Source: Hydrogenophaga sp. NFH-34 | Lineage (GTDB): Bacteria > Pseudomonadota > Gammaproteobacteria > Burkholderiales > Burkholderiaceae_C | Reading direction: 5' to 3' | Assembly: GCF_021401345.1 (NCBI RefSeq) | Contig: NZ_JACBGE010000013.1 | Span: forward strand, 62,001-126,000 | Length of the DNA: 64,000 nucleotides | In this document: piece by piece, positions 1 through 8,635 of the stretch | How the letters are laid out: each line of letters starts with the position of its first letter | Position numbering within the stretch: the first letter of the stretch is position 1 | Program-made: the position numbers and the translations under genes | Notes under the pieces: generated by a model | Databases searched by the model: none | What the model was told of the DNA's origin: nothing | What the model saw: the letters and a program-made list of their open reading frames with translations, nothing else

Positions 1-38
1 TGGACCTGCATCGGGATGGAAGGACGTTTCGGTTCCAT
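1..38 (-). CDS. start of an ICE gene, cut by window edge
   Basis: An ATG at 38-36 on the minus strand follows a GGAGAA-type ribosome binding site and opens 12 codons that run off the window. It starts 14 bases after the stop of the VirB4-like ATPase gene, so it is probably the next gene of the conjugation operon. Too little is present to name a product. Confidence 0.45.
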   Translation of the reverse strand, partial: MEPKRPSIPMQV

Positions 39-51
39 GGCGTTCTCCGGC

Positions 52-2934
52 TTACGACAGTTCCAGGGCCGGCGACTCGATGCCGCGCGCCTGGTCGATC
101 TTCTCGGCTACCTTGAAGGCCGCTTCCAGCTCGGTGCAGCCGTATTGCTGCATCAGCTGGTAGCGCTCGGCCTTCTCCTCGGGTTCGGTCTGCGCGAGTG
201 CGAGGTACAGGCTCGGCGGTACGGCTCGGAACAGCACTTCCATGCTCTTGGAGAGGATGACGCCCTCGGTGAACTTTCCCGCTTCTTTGCGCGCCGAAAG
301 CATCAGCGCTTTCTGCGCGGGCGAGAGTTCGCGGAACCTGGCAATCTTCTCGACTTCATCGGGCGGCATGCTGAGACAGATCCACCACTCGATCATGTTG
401 AGCATGGGCTCCGCGGCGCGCGGCAAGTCGTCGATGTTCTGCGTCGCGAGCCAGAACCAGGCCCCCAATTTCCTCCACATCTTTGTAATTTTCACGACGT
501 AAGGCGCGAGCAGCGGGTTCTTCGTAATGATGTGCCCTTCGTCGGTGACGTTGATGATCGGACGACCCAGGTACTGGTCGCGCTCGGCGATGTTGTTCAC
601 CGTGCTGATCAGGCTGATGTAGGCGATGGAAAGCTGCGCGTTGTAGCCCTCTCGGGCGTATGTCGCCAGATCGACGAGAGTGATGTCGGCTTCGGGCCAA
701 GGCGTGCCGTCGCGGTCGAACATCTCGCCGTCCGTGCCTTGGCAGAACATATCCATGGCGTCCGCCATCTCCAGCAACCGCACGCGGCGCATCTCGGGCA
801 GCGTCGGGTCCTGGCCACGGGTGCGCAGCGCGTTGCGCACGTCGCGCGTGAGAACGGTGCGCTTCTCGGCCACGCAGTGCTCGGCGGCGTCGAGGATGCA
901 CTGACGAATCAGCGAGCGGTCGGCCCGCGTCATCCGAGCTTCCTCTTTATCCTCGCCGCCCGTGATCATCAGCCGCGCCGTGATCTCCAGTTCGCCCAGC
1001 ACGTCGCGCTGCTCGTCCGCCTCCATGGCCGAGGCGTCCGGGGGCAGGTCCTCGTCAAGCGCATCGGCATCGAGCGTCTGCACATCGCTCGGCGTTTCGA
1101 TCAGCCGGCGCGCATCGGCGAACGGCGCGAGGCTGATGCCCGAGCCTGGGGCCAGCTTGACCCGGTTCACCGTCAGCCCGAGCCTGCGCGCGAAATCGCT
1201 GAACAGGCCGAAGCTATTGCCGGCTTCCACGATGAACAGCCGCGGCCGGTAGATGGCCGTGACCTGATTCAAGAGGTTGTTGAGCGTGGCGCTCTTGCCG
1301 GAGCCGGTGGGGCCGAACAGGAACAGATGGGCGTTCATCTGCCGGTCCAGGCGGTTGAGTGGGTCGAACGTGATCGGACCGCCGCCGCGGTTGAACATCG
1401 TGATGCCGGGGTGCCCCGTACCCTGGGCGCGGCCCCATACCGGCGACAGGTTCGCCGCGTGCTGTGCGAACATCAGTTGGGTGTACCACTGGCGTCGATC
1501 CGTGTCGGGGTTGTAGCAACACGGCAGCCATCGCAGATAACTGTTGAGCGGCGCGACTTCATCGTCTTCGCGAACGGGCTGCAACCCTGCGTTGAGCATC
1601 ACGTTGGCGAGGTCGAGCCCGCGCCGATCAAGCTCGGCGTCATCGCGTCCGCGCAAATAGAAGGCCAAGGTGCCGCGATAAAGCTTGTGCGCACTGCCGA
1701 TAAGGGAGCGCGCCTCATGCACGTCCTTGAGGGTCTGCTCGGACGCCAAGGTCTCACCGACTGCCTTCTTTGCCAAATGATTCAGGTGAGATTCGAGAAC
1801 GTCTTGGGGCGTCGCTACCATGGTCAAGCACATGGTCGTGTCTTCGGGCATCTGATCGAACAGCGTGTTGATTGCATCGCCCTTGCGGGTTTCACCTGTC
1901 AGGTGCCCAGTCCCGGGCGGCATTCGCAGCCGGTCGGTGATTAGCACACGGTTCGGCATGCCGTCGAAGTACCAGGTGCCGCGCGCCACGTCGGAGCGTG
2001 GCTGGCCGAAGAACAGCCGCTGGCTGAAATCACGTCCGCTCGCCAGCTCGATTTCGCCGTCCTCGGCCTCGTCGGGATAGCGCGCCAGCGCGTAGAAGCG
2101 CTCCCGATCCTCGGCCCCAGGCCCGAGCAATGCGGGACGCGGGTTGAACCACCGCAGGAGCCAGTCGTGGACGTCGGCCGCGGCCATGCGCCGTGCCTGG
2201 ATGCCAGCGTTCGCCAAGCCGCCGCACAGGCGGTCGCAGACGATGTTCAGCATCTGCTCGGGCGTCTGACCGCGGCGGCTTGCCTGCCCGGTGGCACGGC
2301 GATAGACCACCATCCGCACGCGCCGCGTCTGGCCGCGCCAGCGCAGCCGCGTGACCACCGTATCCTCGAATAGGCCGCCCGGCTTGGCGACCGCGCGCAG
2401 GTGGTGGCCGAAGAAGCGCAGGTAAAACTCGGTGAACGCGGTATCGCGGGCGCGCGGCTGCACGTAGTCGCGCAGGGTTTGCATGTACTGGTCGAAGCTG
2501 GGTTCATCCTGGGCGTAGAGCTGGAGCACCCAGGGGTTTTCGTCCAGTTCATCGAAGCTGTCCTGCAAGGCGTTTTCGAGCGCATCGCGGGCATGGGCCA
2601 GCCAGCCGGGTTCCCGCCCCTCGGTGCCCAGCGGCACCAGCTCGTAGAAGGCAGCGACCGACTGCCCATCCTCCAGCAGCATGGACTTCGACTGCGGCAG
2701 GAACTCCACCCAAGGCAGCAGTTCCGCAAACGACGGCGCGACGTCGTACAGCGCCTGCTCGTCGGCCACCGTCGCTGGCCGGCGGCCCTGGACCGCCGCG
2801 CCGGGTTCGGGGATACCGGCCTGGCGCAAGGCCTCGACGTGGCGCTGCCATCCGTCCGGTTGTTCATCACCGCTAGCGCCGGATGTGGTTCGCGTCGGCG
2901 TGGCCGGCTTTGGCCAGGGGAGCTTCCAACGCAT
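52..2934 (-). CDS. VirB4/TraC-like conjugative ATPase (PFL_4706 family)
   Basis: This 960-residue protein is the large ATPase thought to energise assembly of the ICE mating channel at the inner membrane. A Walker A motif GPTGSGKS lies at residues 541-548. Further on, a region reading NVTDEGHIIT followed by a WLATQN stretch has the look of the Walker B and sensor segments of VirB4 proteins. The N-terminal half lacks obvious motifs, as in this family. Its start overlaps the stop of the lipoprotein gene by one base (TGATG), so the two are probably translationally coupled. Size and position just after the TIGR03751-type lipoprotein match the ICEclc/PFGI-1 order. Confidence 0.93.
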   Translation of the reverse strand: MRWKLPWPKPATPTRTTSGASGDEQPDGWQRHVEALRQAGIPEPGAAVQGRRPATVADEQALYDVAPSFAELLPWVEFLPQSKSMLLEDGQSVAAFYELVPLGTEGREPGWLAHARDALENALQDSFDELDENPWVLQLYAQDEPSFDQYMQTLRDYVQPRARDTAFTEFYLRFFGHHLRAVAKPGGLFEDTVVTRLRWRGQTRRVRMVVYRRATGQASRRGQTPEQMLNIVCDRLCGGLANAGIQARRMAAADVHDWLLRWFNPRPALLGPGAEDRERFYALARYPDEAEDGEIELASGRDFSQRLFFGQPRSDVARGTWYFDGMPNRVLITDRLRMPPGTGHLTGETRKGDAINTLFDQMPEDTTMCLTMVATPQDVLESHLNHLAKKAVGETLASEQTLKDVHEARSLIGSAHKLYRGTLAFYLRGRDDAELDRRGLDLANVMLNAGLQPVREDDEVAPLNSYLRWLPCCYNPDTDRRQWYTQLMFAQHAANLSPVWGRAQGTGHPGITMFNRGGGPITFDPLNRLDRQMNAHLFLFGPTGSGKSATLNNLLNQVTAIYRPRLFIVEAGNSFGLFSDFARRLGLTVNRVKLAPGSGISLAPFADARRLIETPSDVQTLDADALDEDLPPDASAMEADEQRDVLGELEITARLMITGGEDKEEARMTRADRSLIRQCILDAAEHCVAEKRTVLTRDVRNALRTRGQDPTLPEMRRVRLLEMADAMDMFCQGTDGEMFDRDGTPWPEADITLVDLATYAREGYNAQLSIAYISLISTVNNIAERDQYLGRPIINVTDEGHIITKNPLLAPYVVKITKMWRKLGAWFWLATQNIDDLPRAAEPMLNMIEWWICLSMPPDEVEKIARFRELSPAQKALMLSARKEAGKFTEGVILSKSMEVLFRAVPPSLYLALAQTEPEEKAERYQLMQQYGCTELEAAFKVAEKIDQARGIESPALELS

Positions 2935-3371
2935 CAGTAGTCCTCCGTCCTTTCACCCGGCATGGCGTACTGGACGCGCTGGTACAACGGAAAAACCGTC
3001 GTGTACCCCGGCACGGGCACGGGGTCCGTGCCCGCCAAGTGCGGGTACACGTACATCATCAGATCGGGATTGGGCAGGCGGTGAAACTGGCGATAGACCT
3101 CGCTCTGCGCCGTGCGCGTGTAGCGCATCTGCTCGGCGGGCGCAGCCTGCACGTCAGCGTCGGTCAGCGGCCGGCGCAGGCTTTCGCGCGCGTCGAGCAG
3201 TTGCCTGCGCGCCAACTGGCCGGCATTGCCGCCGCCGCCGGCGTTCTGCTGCCAGATGTCCATCATCGTGTTGTCGCCGCGGGGCAATAGCTTTTCCTTA
3301 CTGGTGGCGCAGCCGCCGAGCACCGCGACGGCGAGGGCCAGCGCCAGGCCCTTAGTCAAGTTCGAGAGCAT
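2934..3371 (-). CDS. ICE conjugation lipoprotein (TIGR03751 type)
   Basis: A 145-residue secreted protein with a hydrophobic N-terminus ending in a lipobox (LGGC, Cys at about 21), so it should be lipidated and held in the envelope. The mature part is rich in Gln, Arg and Pro and has no catalytic motif. It overlaps the upstream gene by 20 bases and the downstream ATPase by one. Family membership rests on size, lipobox and position. By analogy with TraV/VirB7 it may anchor the outer part of the channel, but that role is inferred. Confidence 0.88.
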   Translation of the reverse strand: MLSNLTKGLALALAVAVLGGCATSKEKLLPRGDNTMMDIWQQNAGGGGNAGQLARRQLLDARESLRRPLTDADVQAAPAEQMRYTRTAQSEVYRQFHRLPNPDLMMYVYPHLAGTDPVPVPGYTTVFPLYQRVQYAMPGERTEDY

Positions 3372-4770
3372 GGCTTTCTCCTGCGCGGTGATCGACCTTG
3401 CGGCCTTCGGGATCGAAGTCGATGGCGAGTGGCTTTTCGAGGTGAACGGCGACCTTGGCGCCGGGCTGGACGTAGACGGCCGCGAATGCCTGGCCGTACA
3501 ACTTGTTCACCCAGTCCGCCATGTCGCGCACGCCCCCGGCCAGGATGCGGCCCACGGCCTCGTTGCCCGAGATGCCGACGCTGCCGATGGAGCCATCGGC
3601 ACCCACGTAGGACATCTGGCCGCTGTTGCTCTTGATGAGCGAGGCCACGCCAGCGCCGGCCGCGGTGATCAGGGCTTGCGAGCCGAGATATTGCTGGGCG
3701 TTGCTGCGCCGATCTCCGCTGACACAAGGAATACCGTACGGATCGCTGATCCAGCCTAATCCGTTGCGCTGCTGGTTGTTCTGCTGATTGCCTTCGCGGT
3801 CTTCGGGGATCGTGCGGATCGTGCCGTCGTTGAAGACGAAGGTGATGCTGCGCACCTGGCCGCGCACGCACGAGAGCGTCCAGTCGCCCGATGCGGTTCC
3901 GCTGAACACGGCGCCCGCCACGTCGGGAATGTCGATGCCATTGGCGGTCAGGTTGTCCGGCCCGACAAGTACCTTGAAGGGGTACGGATCGTTGACGGTT
4001 CCGTCGATCGGCACCCGTCCGATCAGCGCCGTCATGGCGACCGACCCCATGAGCGTGGAGTTCGTCGGCACGGTGTAGACGGCTTTCGCGGTATTGATCC
4101 CGGCAGCGCGAGCACCCGCGTCCTTCACGGTTTGCGCCGTGGTTTCCAACGTGCTCTGCGCGGGGCCGAAACTCGTCGGGAAGCTCATGCCGCTACCCGT
4201 GCCACGACTGCCGCTGCGGCCCTCGGCCTTCTTAGCGTCGTCCGGTTCAACCCACCGCATGCCGCCCTCCATGCCTGCCTGGTCGCCATCGCGCAGCCCC
4301 AGGCCCACGGGCAGATCGGCATCGCCGCCGCCGCGCCCGCCGATGCGGTCCAGGCGCCGCTGCAGGTCGGCGAGCAGCCCTTCGGTCTGCTGGCGAGCGC
4401 TGGCTGCCTGCTCCTGGTCGCGGCGCAGATTGGAGCGCTCGGATTCGAGGGCCGAATTGATGCGCTGATCGATGGAGTTTTCGCGCTGGCGCAGCCGCTG
4501 GTTTTCTTCGCGCTGGGACTTGTTGTCGGACAGCGCGGATTGAAGTTCGGTGCGCAACTGCTTCACCTGCGCCACCAGGGTTGCCACGGTGTCGCGGGGG
4601 GTGTCGCCCTCGATGCCCAGTGCCTTCATTTCATCCCGCGTGAGCTTGGTGCCGGCATCCGCGGCTTGCGGTGCCGACGAGCCTCCACTGGAGAACAGTC
4701 GGATGGCAACGAACAGCACCAGCAAGGCGACGGGGATCATCAGCCACTTGAGCAAGCCGTTACTGCGCAT
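3352..4770 (-). CDS. ICE conjugation protein, TraB/VirB10-like (TIGR03752 type)
   Basis: A 472-residue protein with one N-terminal membrane segment (about residues 8-26), a coiled-coil stretch (about 60-145, repeated Gln/Arg/Glu with an RRDQEQ-type heptad pattern), a Gly/Ser-rich linker, and a C-terminal beta-rich domain. This layout fits a TraB/VirB10-type scaffold spanning from inner membrane to outer pore. The C-terminal domain has paired Cys residues (near LSCVRG and IPCVSG) that could form a disulfide. It overlaps the genes on both sides. Confidence 0.88.
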   Translation of the reverse strand: MRSNGLLKWLMIPVALLVLFVAIRLFSSGGSSAPQAADAGTKLTRDEMKALGIEGDTPRDTVATLVAQVKQLRTELQSALSDNKSQREENQRLRQRENSIDQRINSALESERSNLRRDQEQAASARQQTEGLLADLQRRLDRIGGRGGGDADLPVGLGLRDGDQAGMEGGMRWVEPDDAKKAEGRSGSRGTGSGMSFPTSFGPAQSTLETTAQTVKDAGARAAGINTAKAVYTVPTNSTLMGSVAMTALIGRVPIDGTVNDPYPFKVLVGPDNLTANGIDIPDVAGAVFSGTASGDWTLSCVRGQVRSITFVFNDGTIRTIPEDREGNQQNNQQRNGLGWISDPYGIPCVSGDRRSNAQQYLGSQALITAAGAGVASLIKSNSGQMSYVGADGSIGSVGISGNEAVGRILAGGVRDMADWVNKLYGQAFAAVYVQPGAKVAVHLEKPLAIDFDPEGRKVDHRAGESHALELD

Positions 4771-5677
4771 GGCGGGCCTCCTTGCCGTCGCCGGCTTCAG
4801 CTTCCGGCTGCGGCAGATGGACGGCCGCGTCGAAGCGGTGGATCGCCGGCAGCAGCGACTGCGCGAGGCCGCGCCCGCGCGTCACCAGGTACAGGACGGT
4901 CGTGTCCTCTGGCCTCCCGCGGGGGCCGAGCGCTTCGTGCTGGAAGGTGGCGGTGAGGAAGTCGCCTTGCAGCATGCGCGGGTCGAGCGTGACCCAGCCG
5001 CTGCTGCTGTTGGTCAGGCGCACGGCAGTGACCCACTGGTCTTCCAGACGCCACGATGCCAGCGCGACCGCGCGCACGGGCAGCATCGGCATCAGGGTGT
5101 TGAGATCGAGGTCACGGCGCAGGTTGACCCGCATGACGCCGGGTAGCGGCTCCACGGTACGCAGCGGCGCGTAGAGGTTCTGCGCGGCGAAGCGGGTCAG
5201 GACGACCGGCACCGGGGTTTCGCGCCGCGCCGCCCGAGCGCCTGGCTGATCCTGGGCGCGTGCGGGGGCCTCATCGGCACCACCTGCCTGATCGCCGTAG
5301 CGCACGGAGGTGCTGTTGCCTTCGACGATGCGCACCGGCTCCAGCTCGGATTCCCCGTCCTTTGGCGGTTCGGCTGCGATGTCCAGCAGGATCAACGCGC
5401 CCGTGTCGGCGTCCTGCAGTTGCAGCCGCGTGGGCTCGATCGGCTCGCTGGCGCGCAGGTACACCGCACCGCCTGCGCTCTGCACGCGCAGGCGTTCGCC
5501 CACGCCTGCGGGTACGCCGACGCGGACATTCCGATCGATGAACACGATGCGCTCCTGGCCGACTTTCAGCGGCACCGCCAGCGGCATGCGCTCCCAGCGC
5601 AGGATCTCCACAGCATGGGAGACGGGTGCCGCGGCCACGGCCAGCAGCCCCAGCAGCACGAGTACAGGATGCTTCAT
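4760..5677 (-). CDS. ICE conjugation protein, TraK/VirB9-like (TIGR03749 type)
   Basis: A 305-residue secreted protein. The start at 5677 is chosen because it gives a clean signal peptide (about 22 residues ending VSHA) after a purine-rich ribosome site; the reading frame continues upstream but there only shadows the previous gene. The mature protein is beta-rich, as expected for a periplasmic or outer-membrane secretin-type subunit. It overlaps the next gene by 11 bases and the previous by four (ATGA). Confidence 0.85.
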   Translation of the reverse strand: MKHPVLVLLGLLAVAAAPVSHAVEILRWERMPLAVPLKVGQERIVFIDRNVRVGVPAGVGERLRVQSAGGAVYLRASEPIEPTRLQLQDADTGALILLDIAAEPPKDGESELEPVRIVEGNSTSVRYGDQAGGADEAPARAQDQPGARAARRETPVPVVLTRFAAQNLYAPLRTVEPLPGVMRVNLRRDLDLNTLMPMLPVRAVALASWRLEDQWVTAVRLTNSSSGWVTLDPRMLQGDFLTATFQHEALGPRGRPEDTTVLYLVTRGRGLAQSLLPAIHRFDAAVHLPQPEAEAGDGKEARHAQ

Positions 5678-6366
5678 GGGGTGTTTCCTCCTTGAGGCGC
5701 TTGCGGAGACAGGCCGCCGGACGCCGGGCGCGTCGGCTCCGGTGCGCTGATGCGCTGGGGCGCACCGTCGTAGCAGTCCAGCGCCAGGCCGAACGGGTTG
5801 CGGGCGGGATCGACGTCCACTCGCGTCACCTTCACCGGGTAGCGCACCAAGGCCCGCTTGACCTGCTCGGCGCCGTAGTACTCGTCGGCGGTGATGTCCA
5901 GAGTCACCACCCAGTCGCGGTCGGAGACCACGCGCACGCGCGCCGTGGGGTCGTCGCCGTAGCCGCGGCCGGGGATTTCGTAGATACCGCGCACGCGCTG
6001 GCGCAGCTCGCCCGTGGAACGGCGGTAGTCGTAGTCCGCGCGCAGGAAGGCCTGGCAGGACGGGGTGAGGTACGGCGAGAGCGTGTGGAGGTTGCGCGGG
6101 TAGTCCTCTTCGCCGTTCGTCGGCCAGCGGTTGAGGGTCTGGAACACGTAGAACGTGAACGCATAGACCGATTCGGGCGGCACTTCCCACCACTTGCGGG
6201 TACTGCCGGAGCGCAGGTCGGGCGGGACGTGGATGGTCAGGTCGCGCGGCGCGCTCCACCAGCCACCGCCCATGACCAGGGCGACGATGACCAGCGCACC
6301 AGCCCCCAGGCGAAGCGTCTTGATGTGCGCCTGCAGGTGGGTGATCTCGTTCTTGAAGCGGCTCAT
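5674..6366 (-). CDS. ICE conjugation protein, TraE/VirB8-like (TIGR03746 type)
   Basis: A 230-residue protein with a short cytoplasmic N-terminus, one membrane segment (about residues 21-38) and a periplasmic domain, the VirB8/TraE layout. Start 6366 forms an ATGA overlap with the stop of the upstream gene, which decides against the longer frame. The C-terminal 25 residues are a Pro/Gly-rich tail. VirB8-like proteins nucleate the channel at the inner membrane; that role is taken from the family. Confidence 0.85.
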   Translation of the reverse strand: MSRFKNEITHLQAHIKTLRLGAGALVIVALVMGGGWWSAPRDLTIHVPPDLRSGSTRKWWEVPPESVYAFTFYVFQTLNRWPTNGEEDYPRNLHTLSPYLTPSCQAFLRADYDYRRSTGELRQRVRGIYEIPGRGYGDDPTARVRVVSDRDWVVTLDITADEYYGAEQVKRALVRYPVKVTRVDVDPARNPFGLALDCYDGAPQRISAPEPTRPASGGLSPQAPQGGNTP

Positions 6367-6773
6367 CGTGCCCCCTTTGCAACAGACCTTCGGGTGGACC
6401 AGAAGCCGGAGCGCGAGATCAGCACGTGGCCGCCCACCCAGCCCGCCATCAGCGGATGGCGCGTGGCGATGCGCCATTGCAGTTGCCGGTACAGCCAGGT
6501 ATCGGGACGCCCGCGCTTGAGCCGGCGCAGGATGCCGCCGCCGATGAAGACGCCCAGGGCCACGCCCAGGACGACGAACGTCGGCGCGATGGCGATCGTG
6601 CGGAACACCCAGGACAGCGGCGCGCCGACCAGCAGGCCGGCGGCGCCGGACAGGCCGCAGCAGATCCACAGTTCGTCGGCGGTGAGGCCGCGCACGACAA
6701 CAGGATGGCGGTTGAGCCGGTGCGGAAGGAACGTGACCGTCCCGTCCGCACGGACGTGCTGCTGCTCGGACAT
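6363..6773 (-). CDS. ICE conjugation membrane protein (TIGR03750 type)
   Basis: A 136-residue protein with two close hydrophobic segments (about 38-55 and 61-80) followed by a basic stretch (RRLKRGR). This resembles TraL/VirB3-type subunits that sit beside the VirB4 ATPase. It overlaps the next gene by four bases (ATGA) and is 12 bases from the upstream gene, so it belongs to the same operon. Confidence 0.85.
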   Translation of the reverse strand: MSEQQHVRADGTVTFLPHRLNRHPVVVRGLTADELWICCGLSGAAGLLVGAPLSWVFRTIAIAPTFVVLGVALGVFIGGGILRRLKRGRPDTWLYRQLQWRIATRHPLMAGWVGGHVLISRSGFWSTRRSVAKGAR

Positions 6774-6785
6774 ACCGGCCTCGCC

Positions 6786-7151
6786 TCACAGGATGCCGGT
6801 GGCTTCAGTCAGGAGCCAGATGCCGATCACCAGCAGCACGGCACCGATCGCGACGGTGAGGCCGAACTGGCCCCAGGTTTTGCGGCCGGTGTGGATTTCC
6901 GCGTAGGTGCCGTAGGCGTGGTAGCAGACGCCGATAAACATCGAGGCCACGACCAGGAGGGCCACGAGCATGATGATGTCGTAGCCATAGTTCCTGATCG
7001 TTTCCATGATGCCGTTGCCGGTGCCACGGGTCGGGTTTTCCAACTGCGGCAGGCCCTGCGCGAACGACAGCGCGGGCAGCGCGGCGGTGCCCAGGGCCAC
7101 GGCGGCGCGCTGGGCAAGACGGGAATGGAGGATGCGGTTTTGCATGGTCAT
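6786..7151 (-). CDS. ICE conjugation pilin-like protein (TIGR03745 type)
   Basis: A 121-residue protein with a signal peptide ending in SFAQ (about residue 32) and two hydrophobic helices (about 58-78 and 96-116). A signal peptide followed by two membrane helices is the architecture of VirB2/TraA pilins, which matches the usual position in ICEclc-like elements. The pilin role is inferred. Confidence 0.82.
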   Translation of the reverse strand: MTMQNRILHSRLAQRAAVALGTAALPALSFAQGLPQLENPTRGTGNGIMETIRNYGYDIIMLVALLVVASMFIGVCYHAYGTYAEIHTGRKTWGQFGLTVAIGAVLLVIGIWLLTEATGIL

Positions 7152-7161
7152 GCCTTTCAGG

Positions 7162-7395
7162 TCAGGAGAGGAGGAAGAAACTCAGGACGAGGTACATCGC
7201 GACAAAGCGGATGCAGACGCCGAGGAACTGGCGCTGGTTGAGTCGGCTCTCGGACCACCCCACGTAGGCCGTACGGATGGCCCAGACGCCCCACACGAGC
7301 AGGACCGCGAACACGACACCGACCAGGACGGTCGCCATCGCCGAAGGCGCGATGCCGCTGTTGGCTTGAAATGCCGAGACCTGGGCGCCGTTCAT
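7162..7395 (-). CDS. small ICE membrane protein (TIGR03758 type)
   Basis: A 77-residue protein with two hydrophobic segments (about 20-43 and 58-76) separated by a short hydrophilic loop (GWSESRLNQRQ). It lies between the pilin-like gene and the RAQPRD gene and overlaps the latter by four bases. Its function in the channel is unknown. Confidence 0.8.
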   Translation of the reverse strand: MNGAQVSAFQANSGIAPSAMATVLVGVVFAVLLVWGVWAIRTAYVGWSESRLNQRQFLGVCIRFVAMYLVLSFFLLS

Positions 7396-7775
7396 CGCTT
7401 ACCCTCCGCAGTCGTCGTCGGCGATGGCGAAGCGGCCCGCTCGGTGCGGTAGTCGCCAGCCAGTTCGGAGGGGTCGCGTGGCTGGGCACGCGACGGTGTG
7501 AGATGGGCCTGGATGCCGGCGCGCACGCGCGCCAGGTCAGCCAGCAGCCGTGGGTAGTCGAAGTGGTAGCGCTCGCCCGCCTGGATGGGGGCACGCGCAG
7601 CGCCGTCGGCGACGGTGCGCTCCAGCGCATCGAGTTGGCGCAGCGCGGCGACCAGCTCCTGCCGCTGTGCGGGGGACTCAGCCGCCGCCATCGGGGACTG
7701 ACCCAGGGAGAGGGCCGTCACGAGAAAAATGGGCACGCCGCGATGCGCGGCGCGCTGCCAGATCGGAGCCAACAT
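7392..7775 (-). CDS. RAQPRD-family ICE protein
   Basis: A 127-residue secreted protein that contains the family's name motif RAQPRD exactly, at residues 96-101. A hydrophobic N-terminal stretch ending near AAAES acts as a signal peptide. The family occurs only in conjugative elements, at this place in the operon; its molecular role is unknown. It is the first gene of a tight group after a 98-base gap from the upstream membrane protein. Confidence 0.92.
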   Translation of the reverse strand: MLAPIWQRAAHRGVPIFLVTALSLGQSPMAAAESPAQRQELVAALRQLDALERTVADGAARAPIQAGERYHFDYPRLLADLARVRAGIQAHLTPSRAQPRDPSELAGDYRTERAASPSPTTTAEGKR

Positions 7776-7873
7776 CGCGCCATTCCTGTGTGATCAGCAA
7801 TGGCTTGATCGTGGGCAGCGAGGAGCTTTTAGGCCGCAAACAATAGGAACTCGCGCATGCCCGGATTGATGGC

Positions 7874-8635
7874 CTAGAGGTACTTCTTGAAGCTGCCCGC
7901 GGTCAGGCTCACGGCCAGTCCCAGCAAGGCCGCGCTGGGCAGCAGGATCAGCAGTGGATGCACCGAGATCGGCAAGGCCAGATAGGTGACCCAGGGCAGC
8001 ACGGCCAGCGGCATCAGGCTCGCCTTTGCGCGGTGGTAGATGAAGCCGGATTCCCGGCCCGCGCCGAACCGGCGCACGTCGCGCCGCACCAGGCCGTCGA
8101 TCAGGCCAACGAACGCCGCGGTGCAGATCAGTGGCAGCGTGAGCACCAGGACCAGCAGGCGCACCAGGAACGTGAGCGTCGTGAAGGCCGCGGCGATCAG
8201 GTAGCTCTCGGTCCAGACATAGACCTGGCTGATGTAGTAGCGGAAGTTGCGGCCGCCGTCCTGGTCCTTCCCGTGGCTGGGCGCGCGGGCGCGCTCGGCG
8301 GTCTGGCTCATGCGCTCCAGCAGCCCGGAACGCACGAACACCCATTCGTAGCCGGTGTCCACCAGCTCGTGCGCCGTGCGCCCCGGCTCCTGCACGACCA
8401 CGCTGCGCGTGAAGTGGCTGGACAGGTGCCCCAGTTCGTACTGCAACATCTGCTGCGAGTGCCGCCAGCCCTGGTCCTTCCAGAACAGGTGCATGCCGAC
8501 GCACTCCACGACGATCGAGAACAGCAGCGAGCCGATCAGCACCCCGAGCAGCCGGAACGGCAAGGTGATGGTGCCGACGATCAGGCCCTGGCGCTGGTTC
8601 TGCTCCCGCTGCGCCGTCGAGGCGGCGTCCTTCAT
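7874..8635 (-). CDS. ICE integral membrane protein (TIGR03747 / PFL_4697 type)
   Basis: A 253-residue protein with several hydrophobic segments (about 22-45, 155-190 and 213-245) and a hydrophilic central part with an arginine-rich loop. Position directly after the coupling protein TraD is conserved in this ICE family. Its start overlaps the traD stop by four bases (ATGA). No enzyme motif is visible. Confidence 0.82.
   Translation of the reverse strand: MKDAASTAQREQNQRQGLIVGTITLPFRLLGVLIGSLLFSIVVECVGMHLFWKDQGWRHSQQMLQYELGHLSSHFTRSVVVQEPGRTAHELVDTGYEWVFVRSGLLERMSQTAERARAPSHGKDQDGGRNFRYYISQVYVWTESYLIAAAFTTLTFLVRLLVLVLTLPLICTAAFVGLIDGLVRRDVRRFGAGRESGFIYHRAKASLMPLAVLPWVTYLALPISVHPLLILLPSAALLGLAVSLTAGSFKKYL

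Noticed and set aside
16..1944. Long open frame antisense to the VirB4-like gene
   Set aside because: It is a GC-rich mirror frame; the protein is Arg/His-rich without motifs, while the opposite strand encodes a clear ATPase. The same holds for the long plus-strand frames at 14157-16472, 19636-21336, 27758-29395 and 36546-37994.
7776..7873. Possible small gene between the RAQPRD and PFL_4697-type genes
   Set aside because: No frame with a ribosome site; the 98 bases look like ordinary spacer.
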